A program made the translations under genes and the position numbers. Under the pieces are notes generated by a model. That model saw nothing but the letters and a program-made list of their open reading frames with translations. It searched no databases and had not been told where the DNA came from. Shown here in pieces: positions 1 through 9,725 of a stretch of DNA of 64,000 nt (position 1 is the first letter of the stretch; the number at the start of each line of letters is the position of its first letter). The stretch lies in contig LWTL01000115.1 in the NCBI GenBank assembly GCA_002101235.1, forward strand, positions 18,559 through 82,558, in the 5' to 3' direction. This DNA comes from Cycloclasticus sp. symbiont of Bathymodiolus heckerae. GTDB taxonomy: Bacteria; Pseudomonadota; Gammaproteobacteria; Methylococcales; Cycloclasticaceae.

Positions 1-10
1 CTTATATATA

Positions 11-820
11 ATGAAAATAAGAACTATATTTTTTGTCTCGGATAGGACGGCGATTACGGCTGAAACATTGGGTAATAGCCTGATGACTCAATTTAATGGT
101 GTAGAACGCGATAGGCATGTTATTCCGTTTGTGGATACGGAAGCGCGAGCATTAGCGTTGAAGAAAAGAATCAACGATTCTTATACCGTTAATGAAGGTC
201 GGCCATTGGTTTTTAGTACATTTACAGATGATAGTTTACGTGAGATAGTCGCTGAAAGTGGTTGTATATTCTATGATTTATTTAACGATTACATCTCAAG
301 AATGGAACGAGACTTACGACAAGAGTCGTCCCATGAAATGGGGAAAAGCCATGGTGTGGTTGATAAAAACTCTTATGAGTCTCGTATGCGAGCGGTTAAC
401 TACGCTCTAGTAAATGACGATGGTGCATGCTTGGAACATTACCAGCAAGCCGATGTTATTTTGGTTGGCGTGTCACGTACCGGTAAAACGCCTACATCAT
501 TATTTCTTGCGCTTCAGTACGGTGTGTTTGTAGCAAACTTCCCCATAACGGACAGCGATTTAGATAATTGCAGTTTACCGCGCGCTATTAAACCTTATAA
601 AAAGAAGCTGTTTGGTTTAACGATTGGTGCTGAACAGTTAAGCCGCATTCGTGAGGAACGTCGACCGGGCAGTCCTTACGCATCGCTAAGAACGTGTCAG
701 CGAGAAGTGTCGCAAGTAGAAGAATTATTTCAATTAGAAAACATTCCGTTCCTTAACGTAACGGCTATTTCTATTGAGGAGATAGCGGCGCAGATTCGCT
801 TAACGCTTGGTTTTGATTGA
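11..820 (+). CDS. ppsR: Pyruvate, water dikinase (PEP synthase) regulatory protein, DUF299 family
   Basis: Full ORF; VGVSRTGKTPTSLFLALQYG and FVSDRTAITAETLG motifs of the DUF299 kinase/phosphorylase family. Confidence 0.93.
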   Translation: MKIRTIFFVSDRTAITAETLGNSLMTQFNGVERDRHVIPFVDTEARALALKKRINDSYTVNEGRPLVFSTFTDDSLREIVAESGCIFYDLFNDYISRMERDLRQESSHEMGKSHGVVDKNSYESRMRAVNYALVNDDGACLEHYQQADVILVGVSRTGKTPTSLFLALQYGVFVANFPITDSDLDNCSLPRAIKPYKKKLFGLTIGAEQLSRIREERRPGSPYASLRTCQREVSQVEELFQLENIPFLNVTAISIEEIAAQIRLTLGFD

Positions 821-987
821 GTTCAGCACTAAATAGCGTTTACATAACGCAGTGATGAGAAGAGTTTTTTCATTTAAGCGAACTATACTGACTAAGTAGT
901 CATTTTATTTTTAACTTAAAGATTGCGAGTGGTGGTAATACCTCTTATCATCCGCGCCTCTTAAATCGTACGGTAGGTAGTAAGTCT

Positions 988-3834
988 ATGAGTCAGCAAA
1001 ATTTTCACCCTGGGCAACGTTGGGTTAGTCATTCAGAAACAGAGTTAGGCTTAGGCATGGTGGAGTCCATTGAAGGACGGCATGTTACGGTTTTCTTTCC
1101 GGCGGTTGAAGAACAGCGCGTTTATGCGTTAGATAATGCGCCGTTAAGTCGCGTTGTATATAGCGTAGGGGATAGTATTCGCCATGTTGACGGTAACACC
1201 TTAACGGTAAACCAAGTTCAAGAGCACAATGCCTGCATGATGTACCTTTGCAATAACGAACAGGGCGAAGAAGTAGTCATGCACGAGGTAGACCTCGATA
1301 GCGTTGGCGCTTTTAATAAGCCGCAAAGCCGCTTATTTACAGGGCAGTTGGATAAAAACAAGTTATTTGATTTTCGCCTAAAAACATTAGAATTTCAGCG
1401 CAAGCTAGATCAGTTCTCAAGCTATGGTTTAACAGGTCCACGTGTTCAGCTGCTACCGCACCAATTTTATATTGCCAAAAAAGTAACTGAACGTAATGCT
1501 GCGCGTGTTTTATTGGCCGATGAAGTAGGTCTGGGTAAAACAATTGAAGCAGGTTTAATCTTGCATCAACAGTTATTAACCGGCTCTATTGAACGTGTGC
1601 TGATTGTTGTTCCCGATGCGTTGATTCACCAATGGTTAGTGGAGTTGCTTAGGCGCTTTAACTTGTCGTTCACTATTCTTGACCATGATCGTTGTGACGC
1701 TATTCGAGAAGAGGGTGATATTAACCCGTTTGAAACAGCGCAACTTGTGCTGTGCCAGCTTTCTTTCCTATCTGAACATGCTAATTACCACGCGCTTTCT
1801 GTAGCAGCCGACTGGGATTTAATGATCGTTGATGAAGCGCATCACCTGTTTTGGAATGAAGACAATGTAAGTAAAGAATACCAGTGTATTGAAACCCTGG
1901 CGAACAAAGTGCCGGGCTTGTTGTTATTAACCGCAACGCCAGAGCAATTAGGCGTTACAAGCCACTTTGCGCGTTTGCGTTTATTAGACCCCGATCGCTA
2001 TTACGATTTAGCAGCCTTTCGTGACGAGCAAGCGGGCTATCAGCACATTAACGACTTAATTAAGCAGTTGTTAGAGGCGGCTTCCATAGAAGATGTTTTG
2101 GCGAATAAAACGCTGTATAAAGCCTTAACTGAATTGCTGGGGGGGGATATGCTCGGTTCAACGGATGTGACCTTGCAAACATTGATTGATGCCTTGTTAG
2201 ATCGCCATGGAACAGGGCGTGTATTGTTTAGAAACACGCGTGAAAACATAGACGTTTTCTCATCACGTCAACTGCATCCGCATCTTTTGCCTGCATTAGA
2301 TATTGAAGAAGAGTTCGAACTAGATAACGACATCGCCTTAATGAATGCCTTATTGCCAGAAATGAAATTGGGTGAAGACTGGCTAGATGACGATCCAAGA
2401 ATTGAATGGCTTGAAGCGTGGTTAGAAGAACACAAGACTGAAAAAGTCTTATTGATTTGCGCTCAGCAACAAACGGCGGAAGAGCTTCAAGAATATTTAA
2501 AAATGTGTACCTCCTTTTCATCGGCAGTGTTCCACGAAGGAATGAGCTTAATTGCTCGTGATAGAGCCGCGGCTTACTTTGCCGATATGGAAGAGGGCGC
2601 ACAAATCCTTATCTGTTCAGAAATTGGCAGTGAAGGCCGTAACTTCCAATTCGCCCATCACTTAGTATTGTTCGATTTACCGCTAAACCCCGATTTATTA
2701 GAACAGCGCATTGGTCGATTAGACCGTATTGGGCAAACAGGTACAGTACACATTCATGTGCCCTGTACAGAAAATTCCGCACAGCAACGCCTTATGAACT
2801 GGTATGACGAAGGCCTTAACGCCTTTAGTCAGGTTTGTTCAACCGGCCACCATGTGTACGCCGCTGTAAAAGCAGACCTAAAAGATGCGTTATTGGATGA
2901 CGAATCGGGTGAAGCCTTTAGTGCAGTGCTTGAAAAAACGCGCGAGCTGATGGAAAAAAGCATTGCAGATATGCACGCAGGGCGTGACTTAATGCTAGAA
3001 CTAAACTCTTGCCGTAAGGTAGAAGCACAAGCGATTGTTGATGAAATAAGCCTTTCATCCAGTCAGCTAGAGCTATCCAATTATATGGAAGAAGTTTTCG
3101 AAAACTTTGGCGTTGAACAGCAATACCACAGTGAAGACAGCATTGTCATAAAGCCAACAGGCCATATGCAGGGCGATAGCTTTCCGGGTTTAACAGAAGA
3201 CGGTTTAACAGCCACCTTTAACCGAAAAATCGCCTTATCGCGTGAAGATTTCCACTTTTTAACATGGGAACACCCTATGGTAACGGCGGCGATGGAGCAG
3301 ATTATAAATACCGAGTTCGGTAACTCCACATTTTGTACCATTGCATTACCGCCAGTTCCCGCAGGCACACTCGTGTTAGAAGCTATCTTTACAACACATT
3401 GCCCAGCACCTAAACGTTTACAATTACACCGTTACCTACCCAAAACGATGAAGCGTATCGTTGTTGGCTCAAACGGTTTAGATATGACCAATATTTTAAA
3501 GCCAGAGCATATAGCATCAAGGTTAACGTTCGTTAAAAAGCCAGTAGCATTAAACATTATTGAACATGGCAAAGAAACGATTAAGAAACTGGTTGCAAAA
3601 TCAGAAGCGCTCGTTGCTCCGCATCAAAAAAGTTTAGTGACAGAAAGCATTACCGAAATGGAATTGCACGAATTAGCTAATTTAGACAGGTTACAGGCAT
3701 TGGCGCAGGTAAACCCCAATATTCGCGACAGTGAAATAGCGCAGCAAGAAAGCAGAATAGCCGATTTACGTTCGCATATTGAGCGCACTTCGTTTAAGTT
3801 GGATGCTATACGGGTTATTTTAATTACGGATTAA
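988..3834 (+). CDS. rapA: RNA polymerase-associated ATP-dependent helicase RapA (SNF2 family)
   Basis: 948 aa; N-terminal GQRWVSHSETELGLG, Walker A LADEVGLGKTIEAG, DEAH box, LLTATPEQLG. Confidence 0.96.
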   Translation: MSQQNFHPGQRWVSHSETELGLGMVESIEGRHVTVFFPAVEEQRVYALDNAPLSRVVYSVGDSIRHVDGNTLTVNQVQEHNACMMYLCNNEQGEEVVMHEVDLDSVGAFNKPQSRLFTGQLDKNKLFDFRLKTLEFQRKLDQFSSYGLTGPRVQLLPHQFYIAKKVTERNAARVLLADEVGLGKTIEAGLILHQQLLTGSIERVLIVVPDALIHQWLVELLRRFNLSFTILDHDRCDAIREEGDINPFETAQLVLCQLSFLSEHANYHALSVAADWDLMIVDEAHHLFWNEDNVSKEYQCIETLANKVPGLLLLTATPEQLGVTSHFARLRLLDPDRYYDLAAFRDEQAGYQHINDLIKQLLEAASIEDVLANKTLYKALTELLGGDMLGSTDVTLQTLIDALLDRHGTGRVLFRNTRENIDVFSSRQLHPHLLPALDIEEEFELDNDIALMNALLPEMKLGEDWLDDDPRIEWLEAWLEEHKTEKVLLICAQQQTAEELQEYLKMCTSFSSAVFHEGMSLIARDRAAAYFADMEEGAQILICSEIGSEGRNFQFAHHLVLFDLPLNPDLLEQRIGRLDRIGQTGTVHIHVPCTENSAQQRLMNWYDEGLNAFSQVCSTGHHVYAAVKADLKDALLDDESGEAFSAVLEKTRELMEKSIADMHAGRDLMLELNSCRKVEAQAIVDEISLSSSQLELSNYMEEVFENFGVEQQYHSEDSIVIKPTGHMQGDSFPGLTEDGLTATFNRKIALSREDFHFLTWEHPMVTAAMEQIINTEFGNSTFCTIALPPVPAGTLVLEAIFTTHCPAPKRLQLHRYLPKTMKRIVVGSNGLDMTNILKPEHIASRLTFVKKPVALNIIEHGKETIKKLVAKSEALVAPHQKSLVTESITEMELHELANLDRLQALAQVNPNIRDSEIAQQESRIADLRSHIERTSFKLDAIRVILITD

Positions 3835-4020
3835 TTAGGCGGCATCTTACTAAAGACGAATTGCCCGCGTTTATAGTGCTAGCATTAAAATACATGGAAA
3901 GGATATCCATCTATATGTAACTAAATGCGTGGATAATCGCTTTCGCTTATTAATACTGTTAAACGGACCGCTCGCTATCGCGACCTGTCCGTTAGGCGTG
4001 CAAAATAACACATAGGAATT

Positions 4021-4983
4021 TTGATGAAAAATCTGATACTGAAAATCCTTCCGTTGGCGGACATAATACTCATGCCCTTTGTCTATCCTGCCGCATGGTT
4101 ACTGAAAAATATTCGTAAAGCCGGGGTACACAATTTGCCGCTATGCAAGAATGCTCTTATGAATGTAGGTGTATTTCCAATTCGCAATCATTACTACGAG
4201 CCACAGTTTGATAATAGGACTCCTGATCCAGATTTATCTCTAGACAGAAACCTACCAGGAATAAACTGGAATATTTCCGGCCAATTAGAAATGCTTAAAA
4301 CCTTTGCCTTTTCTCAAGAACTTGTGGATATTCCACAAAAAAAGCCAGAATCCCTTAAGTTTTATTTGAATAATGGCGCATTTGAATCGGGGGATGCTGA
4401 ATATTGGTATCAGATAATTCGTAAAATAAAACCTAAAAGAATATTTGAAGTTGGTAGTGGAAACTCTACTTTAATGGCAATTAATGCCATTAGAAAAAAT
4501 CTTAATGAAGACCCAAAATATAAATGTGAACATATATGCATTGAACCATACGAGATGCCTTGGCTTGAAGAGGTCGGTGTATCCGTGGTCAGAAGGAAAG
4601 TCGAAGAGGTAGAATTATCGTTTTTCTCTCAGCTTCAAGAAAATGACATTTTATTCATTGATTCGTCGCACATTATCCGCCCTCAAGGCGATGTCCTTTT
4701 TGAATATCTTGAGTTATTACCGTCTCTCAACAAAGGTGTCATTGTTCATGTTCATGATATTTTTTCACCCAAGAATTATCTAAAACAGTGGTTGCAAGAT
4801 GAGGTTAGGTTCTGGAATGAACAATACTTGTTAGAGGCATTCCTTTCACACAATAGTAGCTGGAAAATCATTGGCGCTCTTAACTACTTACATCATAATC
4901 ATTATAAAGAATTTAAGTCAGTAGCACCGTTCTTAGCACCTGATCGAGAGCCAGGTTCATTCTATATTCAAAAGATCGCCTAA
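4021..4983 (+). CDS. Class I SAM-dependent methyltransferase-like protein
   Basis: 320 aa ORF; IFEVGSGNSTLMAINAI (SAM motif I-like), DILFIDSSHIIRPQGDV; likely start ATG 4024. Confidence 0.65.
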   Translation: MMKNLILKILPLADIILMPFVYPAAWLLKNIRKAGVHNLPLCKNALMNVGVFPIRNHYYEPQFDNRTPDPDLSLDRNLPGINWNISGQLEMLKTFAFSQELVDIPQKKPESLKFYLNNGAFESGDAEYWYQIIRKIKPKRIFEVGSGNSTLMAINAIRKNLNEDPKYKCEHICIEPYEMPWLEEVGVSVVRRKVEEVELSFFSQLQENDILFIDSSHIIRPQGDVLFEYLELLPSLNKGVIVHVHDIFSPKNYLKQWLQDEVRFWNEQYLLEAFLSHNSSWKIIGALNYLHHNHYKEFKSVAPFLAPDREPGSFYIQKIA

Positions 4984-5042
4984 CAAGGCAAGTGCACTCG
5001 GCAATTTATTAAATGGGACGCTACCCTTTAATTCTGTTTTTT

Positions 5043-6677
5043 TTACTGAGGCGTATCAGTTGCGTTGATAGCAATGAGTTTTTCTTTTAAAAGGCTTTCA
5101 ATATCATTTTTTGAAAAACCAACATAATTAGCAACAATATTGGCATGACTGGTAACAGAAATACCGTCTATAAAACGGTGGGTTGTTTTCTGCCCATCAA
5201 ATTCAACTTGCCTACATAACGCCTGATTTCCTTCAAGGTAATGTTCTGCTAATTCGTGATTATGGGTCACTAAAATGGTTAATGAGCCTAAGCGTTTAAA
5301 TGCTTCCAAAATCATTAGCGATGTTTCTATTTTCTCTTTGTGGGTGGTGCCTTCTGCTAATTCATCAAGAATAACCATGGTGTGTGGCGTTGCCGCTGTA
5401 AAAATATTACGTGTGCGCTTTAGTTCTGTACCAAAACGCCCAACATCTTGGTCTAAGGAGTTAATTTCTGGTGTCTGGTAATACACTCGGTCTGCGACGG
5501 TTAAGGTTGCAGAATCGGCTGGTATGTAACAACCTATTTGGGACAGTAATTGTATTTGTGCTAATGTTTTGCAGAAGGCTGTTTTGCCGCCACTGTTAGG
5601 TCCAGTAAAGAACGATAAGTTGTGCTGACTGCTGTCAAAGTTATTCGGTACATAAGTCTCATCGCTAAGGCCTAACACGGGGTTAACCGCGCCTTCAACT
5701 TGAATGCAGTGCCTATTAGCTACTTTTATTGTTGGTAAAATGACGTTATGTACATTTTTTTCAGCATAACGGTGATAGGACATTAATTCATCTAACTGGC
5801 CAATTACTTGAACGACTCGTTCGACGTCGGCTGAGCCTGCATAGATTTGTTTCAACGGAACAATAAACGAGCTGTTATCGAATTCGCACACAATCGGTAT
5901 ATAAAACAGCATGAGCATAACCGGCAGCGCTGATAGCACCGTGAATTGCCCTAGCGTAGTCGTCAATACATAGGGTATCGCAATAGTGGGGAGGAGAAGA
6001 AGCGGTAACAACAGAGGCTTAAACAGCGTCAACCTGAACTTAATGGCGGGCTGTATTGTCTTTTTTTCACTCGCTAATAGGAACTTGTCAAAAAATTTGT
6101 ACACTGGGCCATTCATTAATTTGCATTCCCTTTTAGTTGCAAATTCAGCCAAGTCACTCAACAAGTTTTTTAAATAGATGCTTTTGGGCGGTTTTATTTT
6201 TTCAGCATGAGTAACCACGCCCGGCAAGAAGCGCATTGCTTCTTTATACACACGGTACCCATAACCCGGTTGTTCTAATTTTTTTCTATTAGGCGAGAAA
6301 AAGAACCCTACGAACTCAGAAAACAGCAACCGGTAAAACGAATCTTCGTGGGTTGCAGCTGTCTTTAATAACGCTTCAATGCCTTGCCTCAATTCGTCAT
6401 CATCAACGAGTTCTTGAAGTGCGTGTTGTTTCGCTTTAATTTCATCAGGCGTTAACATTTGTTGTGAAAACGCTTTATGCATAACATCTTTACCAACCAA
6501 GGTCTGAGTATGATCGACTACCTCTAATAAGTTATCTACTTCAATAACATCATAAGAAGCTTGGTCTATTAGCCCCTTAGCATCTGGCGTGTCACTTTTG
6601 CCCCTCAACGAACGATTACCCAGCATCACCTCACGGAGCTGCCAAAATAATTTACGCATTTCTAATGTTTCACTCAC
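5043..6677 (-). CDS. MutS-related protein (MutS C-terminal ATPase domain, membrane-type)
   Basis: FFTGPNSGGKTAFCKTLAQ Walker A, MVILDELAEGT, ILVTHNHELA; two hydrophobic segments mid-protein. Confidence 0.8.
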   Translation of the reverse strand: MSETLEMRKLFWQLREVMLGNRSLRGKSDTPDAKGLIDQASYDVIEVDNLLEVVDHTQTLVGKDVMHKAFSQQMLTPDEIKAKQHALQELVDDDELRQGIEALLKTAATHEDSFYRLLFSEFVGFFFSPNRKKLEQPGYGYRVYKEAMRFLPGVVTHAEKIKPPKSIYLKNLLSDLAEFATKRECKLMNGPVYKFFDKFLLASEKKTIQPAIKFRLTLFKPLLLPLLLLPTIAIPYVLTTTLGQFTVLSALPVMLMLFYIPIVCEFDNSSFIVPLKQIYAGSADVERVVQVIGQLDELMSYHRYAEKNVHNVILPTIKVANRHCIQVEGAVNPVLGLSDETYVPNNFDSSQHNLSFFTGPNSGGKTAFCKTLAQIQLLSQIGCYIPADSATLTVADRVYYQTPEINSLDQDVGRFGTELKRTRNIFTAATPHTMVILDELAEGTTHKEKIETSLMILEAFKRLGSLTILVTHNHELAEHYLEGNQALCRQVEFDGQKTTHRFIDGISVTSHANIVANYVGFSKNDIESLLKEKLIAINATDTPQ

Positions 6678-6911
6678 AACCAGCTCCGCCCTTTGATTTT
6701 AATGACTATAAGCGTCCTACATAAAAATAAAAACAGTGAGTTTGCTTCATGGGCAGTGAAACTGTTCCAGATCATCAATGATATTTAAAAGCCTTGAGTA
6801 ACCAAAATATGACTCTAATGACAAAAGGTTTATTTGTTTCGAAAGTCCCAGCCTCAAGCGGGTTTACATTAGGGGGTATAACAAGCGACTGTGGTTATAA
6901 GTTAAGCATTA

Positions 6912-7910
6912 GTGGTACACTTTTTATTGAAAACACGCGCGTTAGATAAACAGGAGAGCACCATCAAAACCTTTTTAATACTGTGGTTGTTTATGTTGAA
7001 TACTGCATTTGCGACGACTGAATATGCGGACAGTGGTGTTGAAATGACACCGATACAGGTTTCTGAACATGTTTGGTACGTTCAAGGAATGTCGGGGGCT
7101 GCTACGCAAAACGAGGGGTTTATCTCCAATGCGGGTTTTGTTATTACCTCGGAAGGCGTTGTTGTTTACGATGCATTAGGCTCGCCATCGTTAGCTCAAC
7201 AGCTTGTGGGTGAGATCCGTAAGATCACACAACAACCGATCGTTAAACTTATTATTGGGCATTACCATGCCGACCATATTTACGGTGCGCAAGTATTTAA
7301 AGAGCTAGGTGCGGAGATTATTGCGCCGAGCGGCTCTTATCAATATATAGATTCATTAATTGCTCAAGAACGCTTAGAGGAGCGTCGTATCTCATTGTTC
7401 CCGTGGGTGGATGATGAAACGTATATTGTTAAGCCAGATCGGATATTAAAAAAATCAGAACGATTTATGTTGGGTAATGTTGGTTTTCTAATTAATGTGG
7501 TTGGTGCGGCGCATTCAGACGGTGATATGAGTTTGTATGTTGAGAACGATCGCGTGCTGTTTTCAGGCGATATTATTTTTGAAGGGCGTGTGCCATATCT
7601 CGGTGATGCGGATACCAAGTTTTGGCTAAAGACCTTGGAGCAAATGGAAATGCAATCGTTGCAAGGGCTTGTTCCCGGACACGGCGCGGCGGCAAAAGAC
7701 CCTGCAAAAACGGTGCAACTTACACGGCGCTATTTAGCGTTTATACGAGAAAAAATGGCGGCGGCTGTTGATGAGCTTGAGCCTTTTGACGAAGCGTATC
7801 AACAAATAAACTGGTCGGCGTTTGAAAACTTACCAGCCTTTAACGAAGCTAACCGCAAAAATGCATATCAAGTTTACTTGTCGTTAGAAGCAGAAGCGTT
7901 AGAGGACTAA
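6912..7910 (+). CDS. MBL-fold metallo-hydrolase, putative signal peptide; start codon uncertain
   Basis: HYHADHIYG metal-binding motif, [17 protein letters not shown] Shine-Dalgarno sits before an in-frame ATC at 6963. Confidence 0.8.
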   Translation: MVHFLLKTRALDKQESTIKTFLILWLFMLNTAFATTEYADSGVEMTPIQVSEHVWYVQGMSGAATQNEGFISNAGFVITSEGVVVYDALGSPSLAQQLVGEIRKITQQPIVKLIIGHYHADHIYGAQVFKELGAEIIAPSGSYQYIDSLIAQERLEERRISLFPWVDDETYIVKPDRILKKSERFMLGNVGFLINVVGAAHSDGDMSLYVENDRVLFSGDIIFEGRVPYLGDADTKFWLKTLEQMEMQSLQGLVPGHGAAAKDPAKTVQLTRRYLAFIREKMAAAVDELEPFDEAYQQINWSAFENLPAFNEANRKNAYQVYLSLEAEALED

Positions 7911-8692
7911 GCGGCTTCTTTTCTTAAAAAGACCCACTCGCTTTCAGTTGATTGCTCTGCGCAATAGACGTAACCCGCGGTATCAAAATGTTTAATGTCG
8001 CTAGGGCTTTCAAGCCTGTTCTTAATAATATAGGCGCTCATCATGCCGCGTGCTTTTTTGGCATAAAAGCTAATGATTTTATACTTGTCGTTTTTCCAGT
8101 CTTTAAATACAGGAGTAATAACGGCTGCATTTAAAAGCTTTGGTTTGACCGATTTAAAATACTCATTAGACGCAAGGTTAATCAATACAGGGCTTTTTTG
8201 CTCTGCAAGTTCTTGGTTTATTTTATCGGTTATTTTTTGACCCCAAAATTCATATAAGTTTTTACCACGCTGGTTGTTAAAGCGCGTACCCATTTCTAAG
8301 CGGTAAGGTTGCATCAAGTCTAACGGTTTAAGTAAGCCGTATAAACCAGAGAGAATACGTAAGTGTTGATTGGCCCAATTTAAATCGTCTTCATTAAATG
8401 TTTTAACATCCATGCCTTCGTAGACATCGCCTTTAAAAGCCAGTAAGGCTTGTTTGCTGTTGTCGGGCGTGAAGGGTACGGCCCAGTCAATAAACCGGTT
8501 GCTATTAAGGTTCCCCAGTTTTTCGCTGATGCTCATGAGTTCTGACACGTCTGATGGCGATAGTTCGCGTAACTGATCAATGAGTTCAGCAGAGTCATCT
8601 ATAAAGTCAGGTAACGAAAACGTGGTGGTTTGAGCGGGTGTTTCGTAGTCCAACGTTTTTGCCGGGGAGATAACTAGTAGCATGGTCTTCAC
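7907..8692 (-). CDS. yaaA: Peroxide stress protein YaaA (DUF328/UPF0246)
   Basis: [14 protein letters not shown] start, [19 protein letters not shown] motif. Confidence 0.93.
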   Translation of the reverse strand: MKTMLLVISPAKTLDYETPAQTTTFSLPDFIDDSAELIDQLRELSPSDVSELMSISEKLGNLNSNRFIDWAVPFTPDNSKQALLAFKGDVYEGMDVKTFNEDDLNWANQHLRILSGLYGLLKPLDLMQPYRLEMGTRFNNQRGKNLYEFWGQKITDKINQELAEQKSPVLINLASNEYFKSVKPKLLNAAVITPVFKDWKNDKYKIISFYAKKARGMMSAYIIKNRLESPSDIKHFDTAGYVYCAEQSTESEWVFLRKEAA

Positions 8693-8858
8693 TCGTTATG
8701 ATTGTTTGGTCTCTATTGTACAGAGAACAGGTAGGAATGAAATTTTAGCCATTAATGGTTATGGTTTTTTATGCACAAATTGACGTGCGGTGCAACATTT
8801 GATATATTGCGTTGCAATAATTTTTTCAAGTATGAATAACGATTAAGGAGTTCTAGAT

Positions 8859-9605
8859 ATGGGTAATAAAGTTGCTTTAGTAACAGGTGGTTTAGGTGGT
8901 ATTGGCTCTGAAATATCAAGAAAACTCTCTTCAAATGGTTATACCGTTGTGGCTACGACATTTAATAAAGAAATTGAAAAGTCAGACGAATGGATTGTTG
9001 CACAGAAAAAAGCGGGTTATGACTTTCTTGTAGAAGAAGCAGACGTAACAAGCTTTGAAGCATGTGGTGAAATGGTTAAACGTGTTGAAGACACGGTTGG
9101 CCCTGTTGAAATTTTAGTTAATTGCGCTGGAATTACACGTGATGGCTTTTTGAAAAACATGGACGAGTCTAATTGGGATGCCGTGTTATCAACTAACTTG
9201 GACGGTGTTTTCAACATGACTAAAAGCGTATTAGACTTCATGTTGTCTAGACAGTCTGGCCGTATCATTAATATTTCATCAGTGAATGGTCAACGTGGAC
9301 AGTTTGGTCAAACAAACTACTCAGCTGCAAAAGCGGGTATGCACGGTTTCACTATGGCGTTAGCACAAGAAGTGGCACGTAAAGGAATTACCGTTAATTC
9401 AGTAAGTCCAGGCTATATCGCTACTAATATGGTGATGGCTATTGACGAAGAAATTCGAAATGACTTGGTTTCTCAAATCCCGATGCAACGGATGGGTAAA
9501 CCGACTGAAATTGCTAACACTGTTGGCTTTTTAGCATCTGACCAAGCGGACTATATAACGGGCGCGAATATTCCTGTAAATGGTGGTTTGTTCACCAGTT
9601 TCTAA
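8859..9605 (+). CDS. phaB: Acetoacetyl-CoA reductase
   Basis: SDR fold: TGGLGGIGSEI, NCAGITRDG, YSAAKAG, C-terminal GLFTSF; next to PHA genes; RBS aaggag. Confidence 0.93.
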   Translation: MGNKVALVTGGLGGIGSEISRKLSSNGYTVVATTFNKEIEKSDEWIVAQKKAGYDFLVEEADVTSFEACGEMVKRVEDTVGPVEILVNCAGITRDGFLKNMDESNWDAVLSTNLDGVFNMTKSVLDFMLSRQSGRIINISSVNGQRGQFGQTNYSAAKAGMHGFTMALAQEVARKGITVNSVSPGYIATNMVMAIDEEIRNDLVSQIPMQRMGKPTEIANTVGFLASDQADYITGANIPVNGGLFTSF

Positions 9606-9625
9606 ATAAGTAGCAGTATTTTGTT

Positions 9626-9653
9626 AAAAAGGCGATCTTTTGATCGCCTTTTT
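9626..9653 (+). terminator. Rho-independent terminator after phaB
   Basis: aaaaaggcgatc tttt gatcgcctttttatt hairpin with T-run. Confidence 0.85.
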
Positions 9654-9725
9654 ATTGACAGCTAGTTAACTAACAGATATTACTGAACTAGATTTTTATA
9701 TATAAATAACCCAGGAGTGGTGAAG

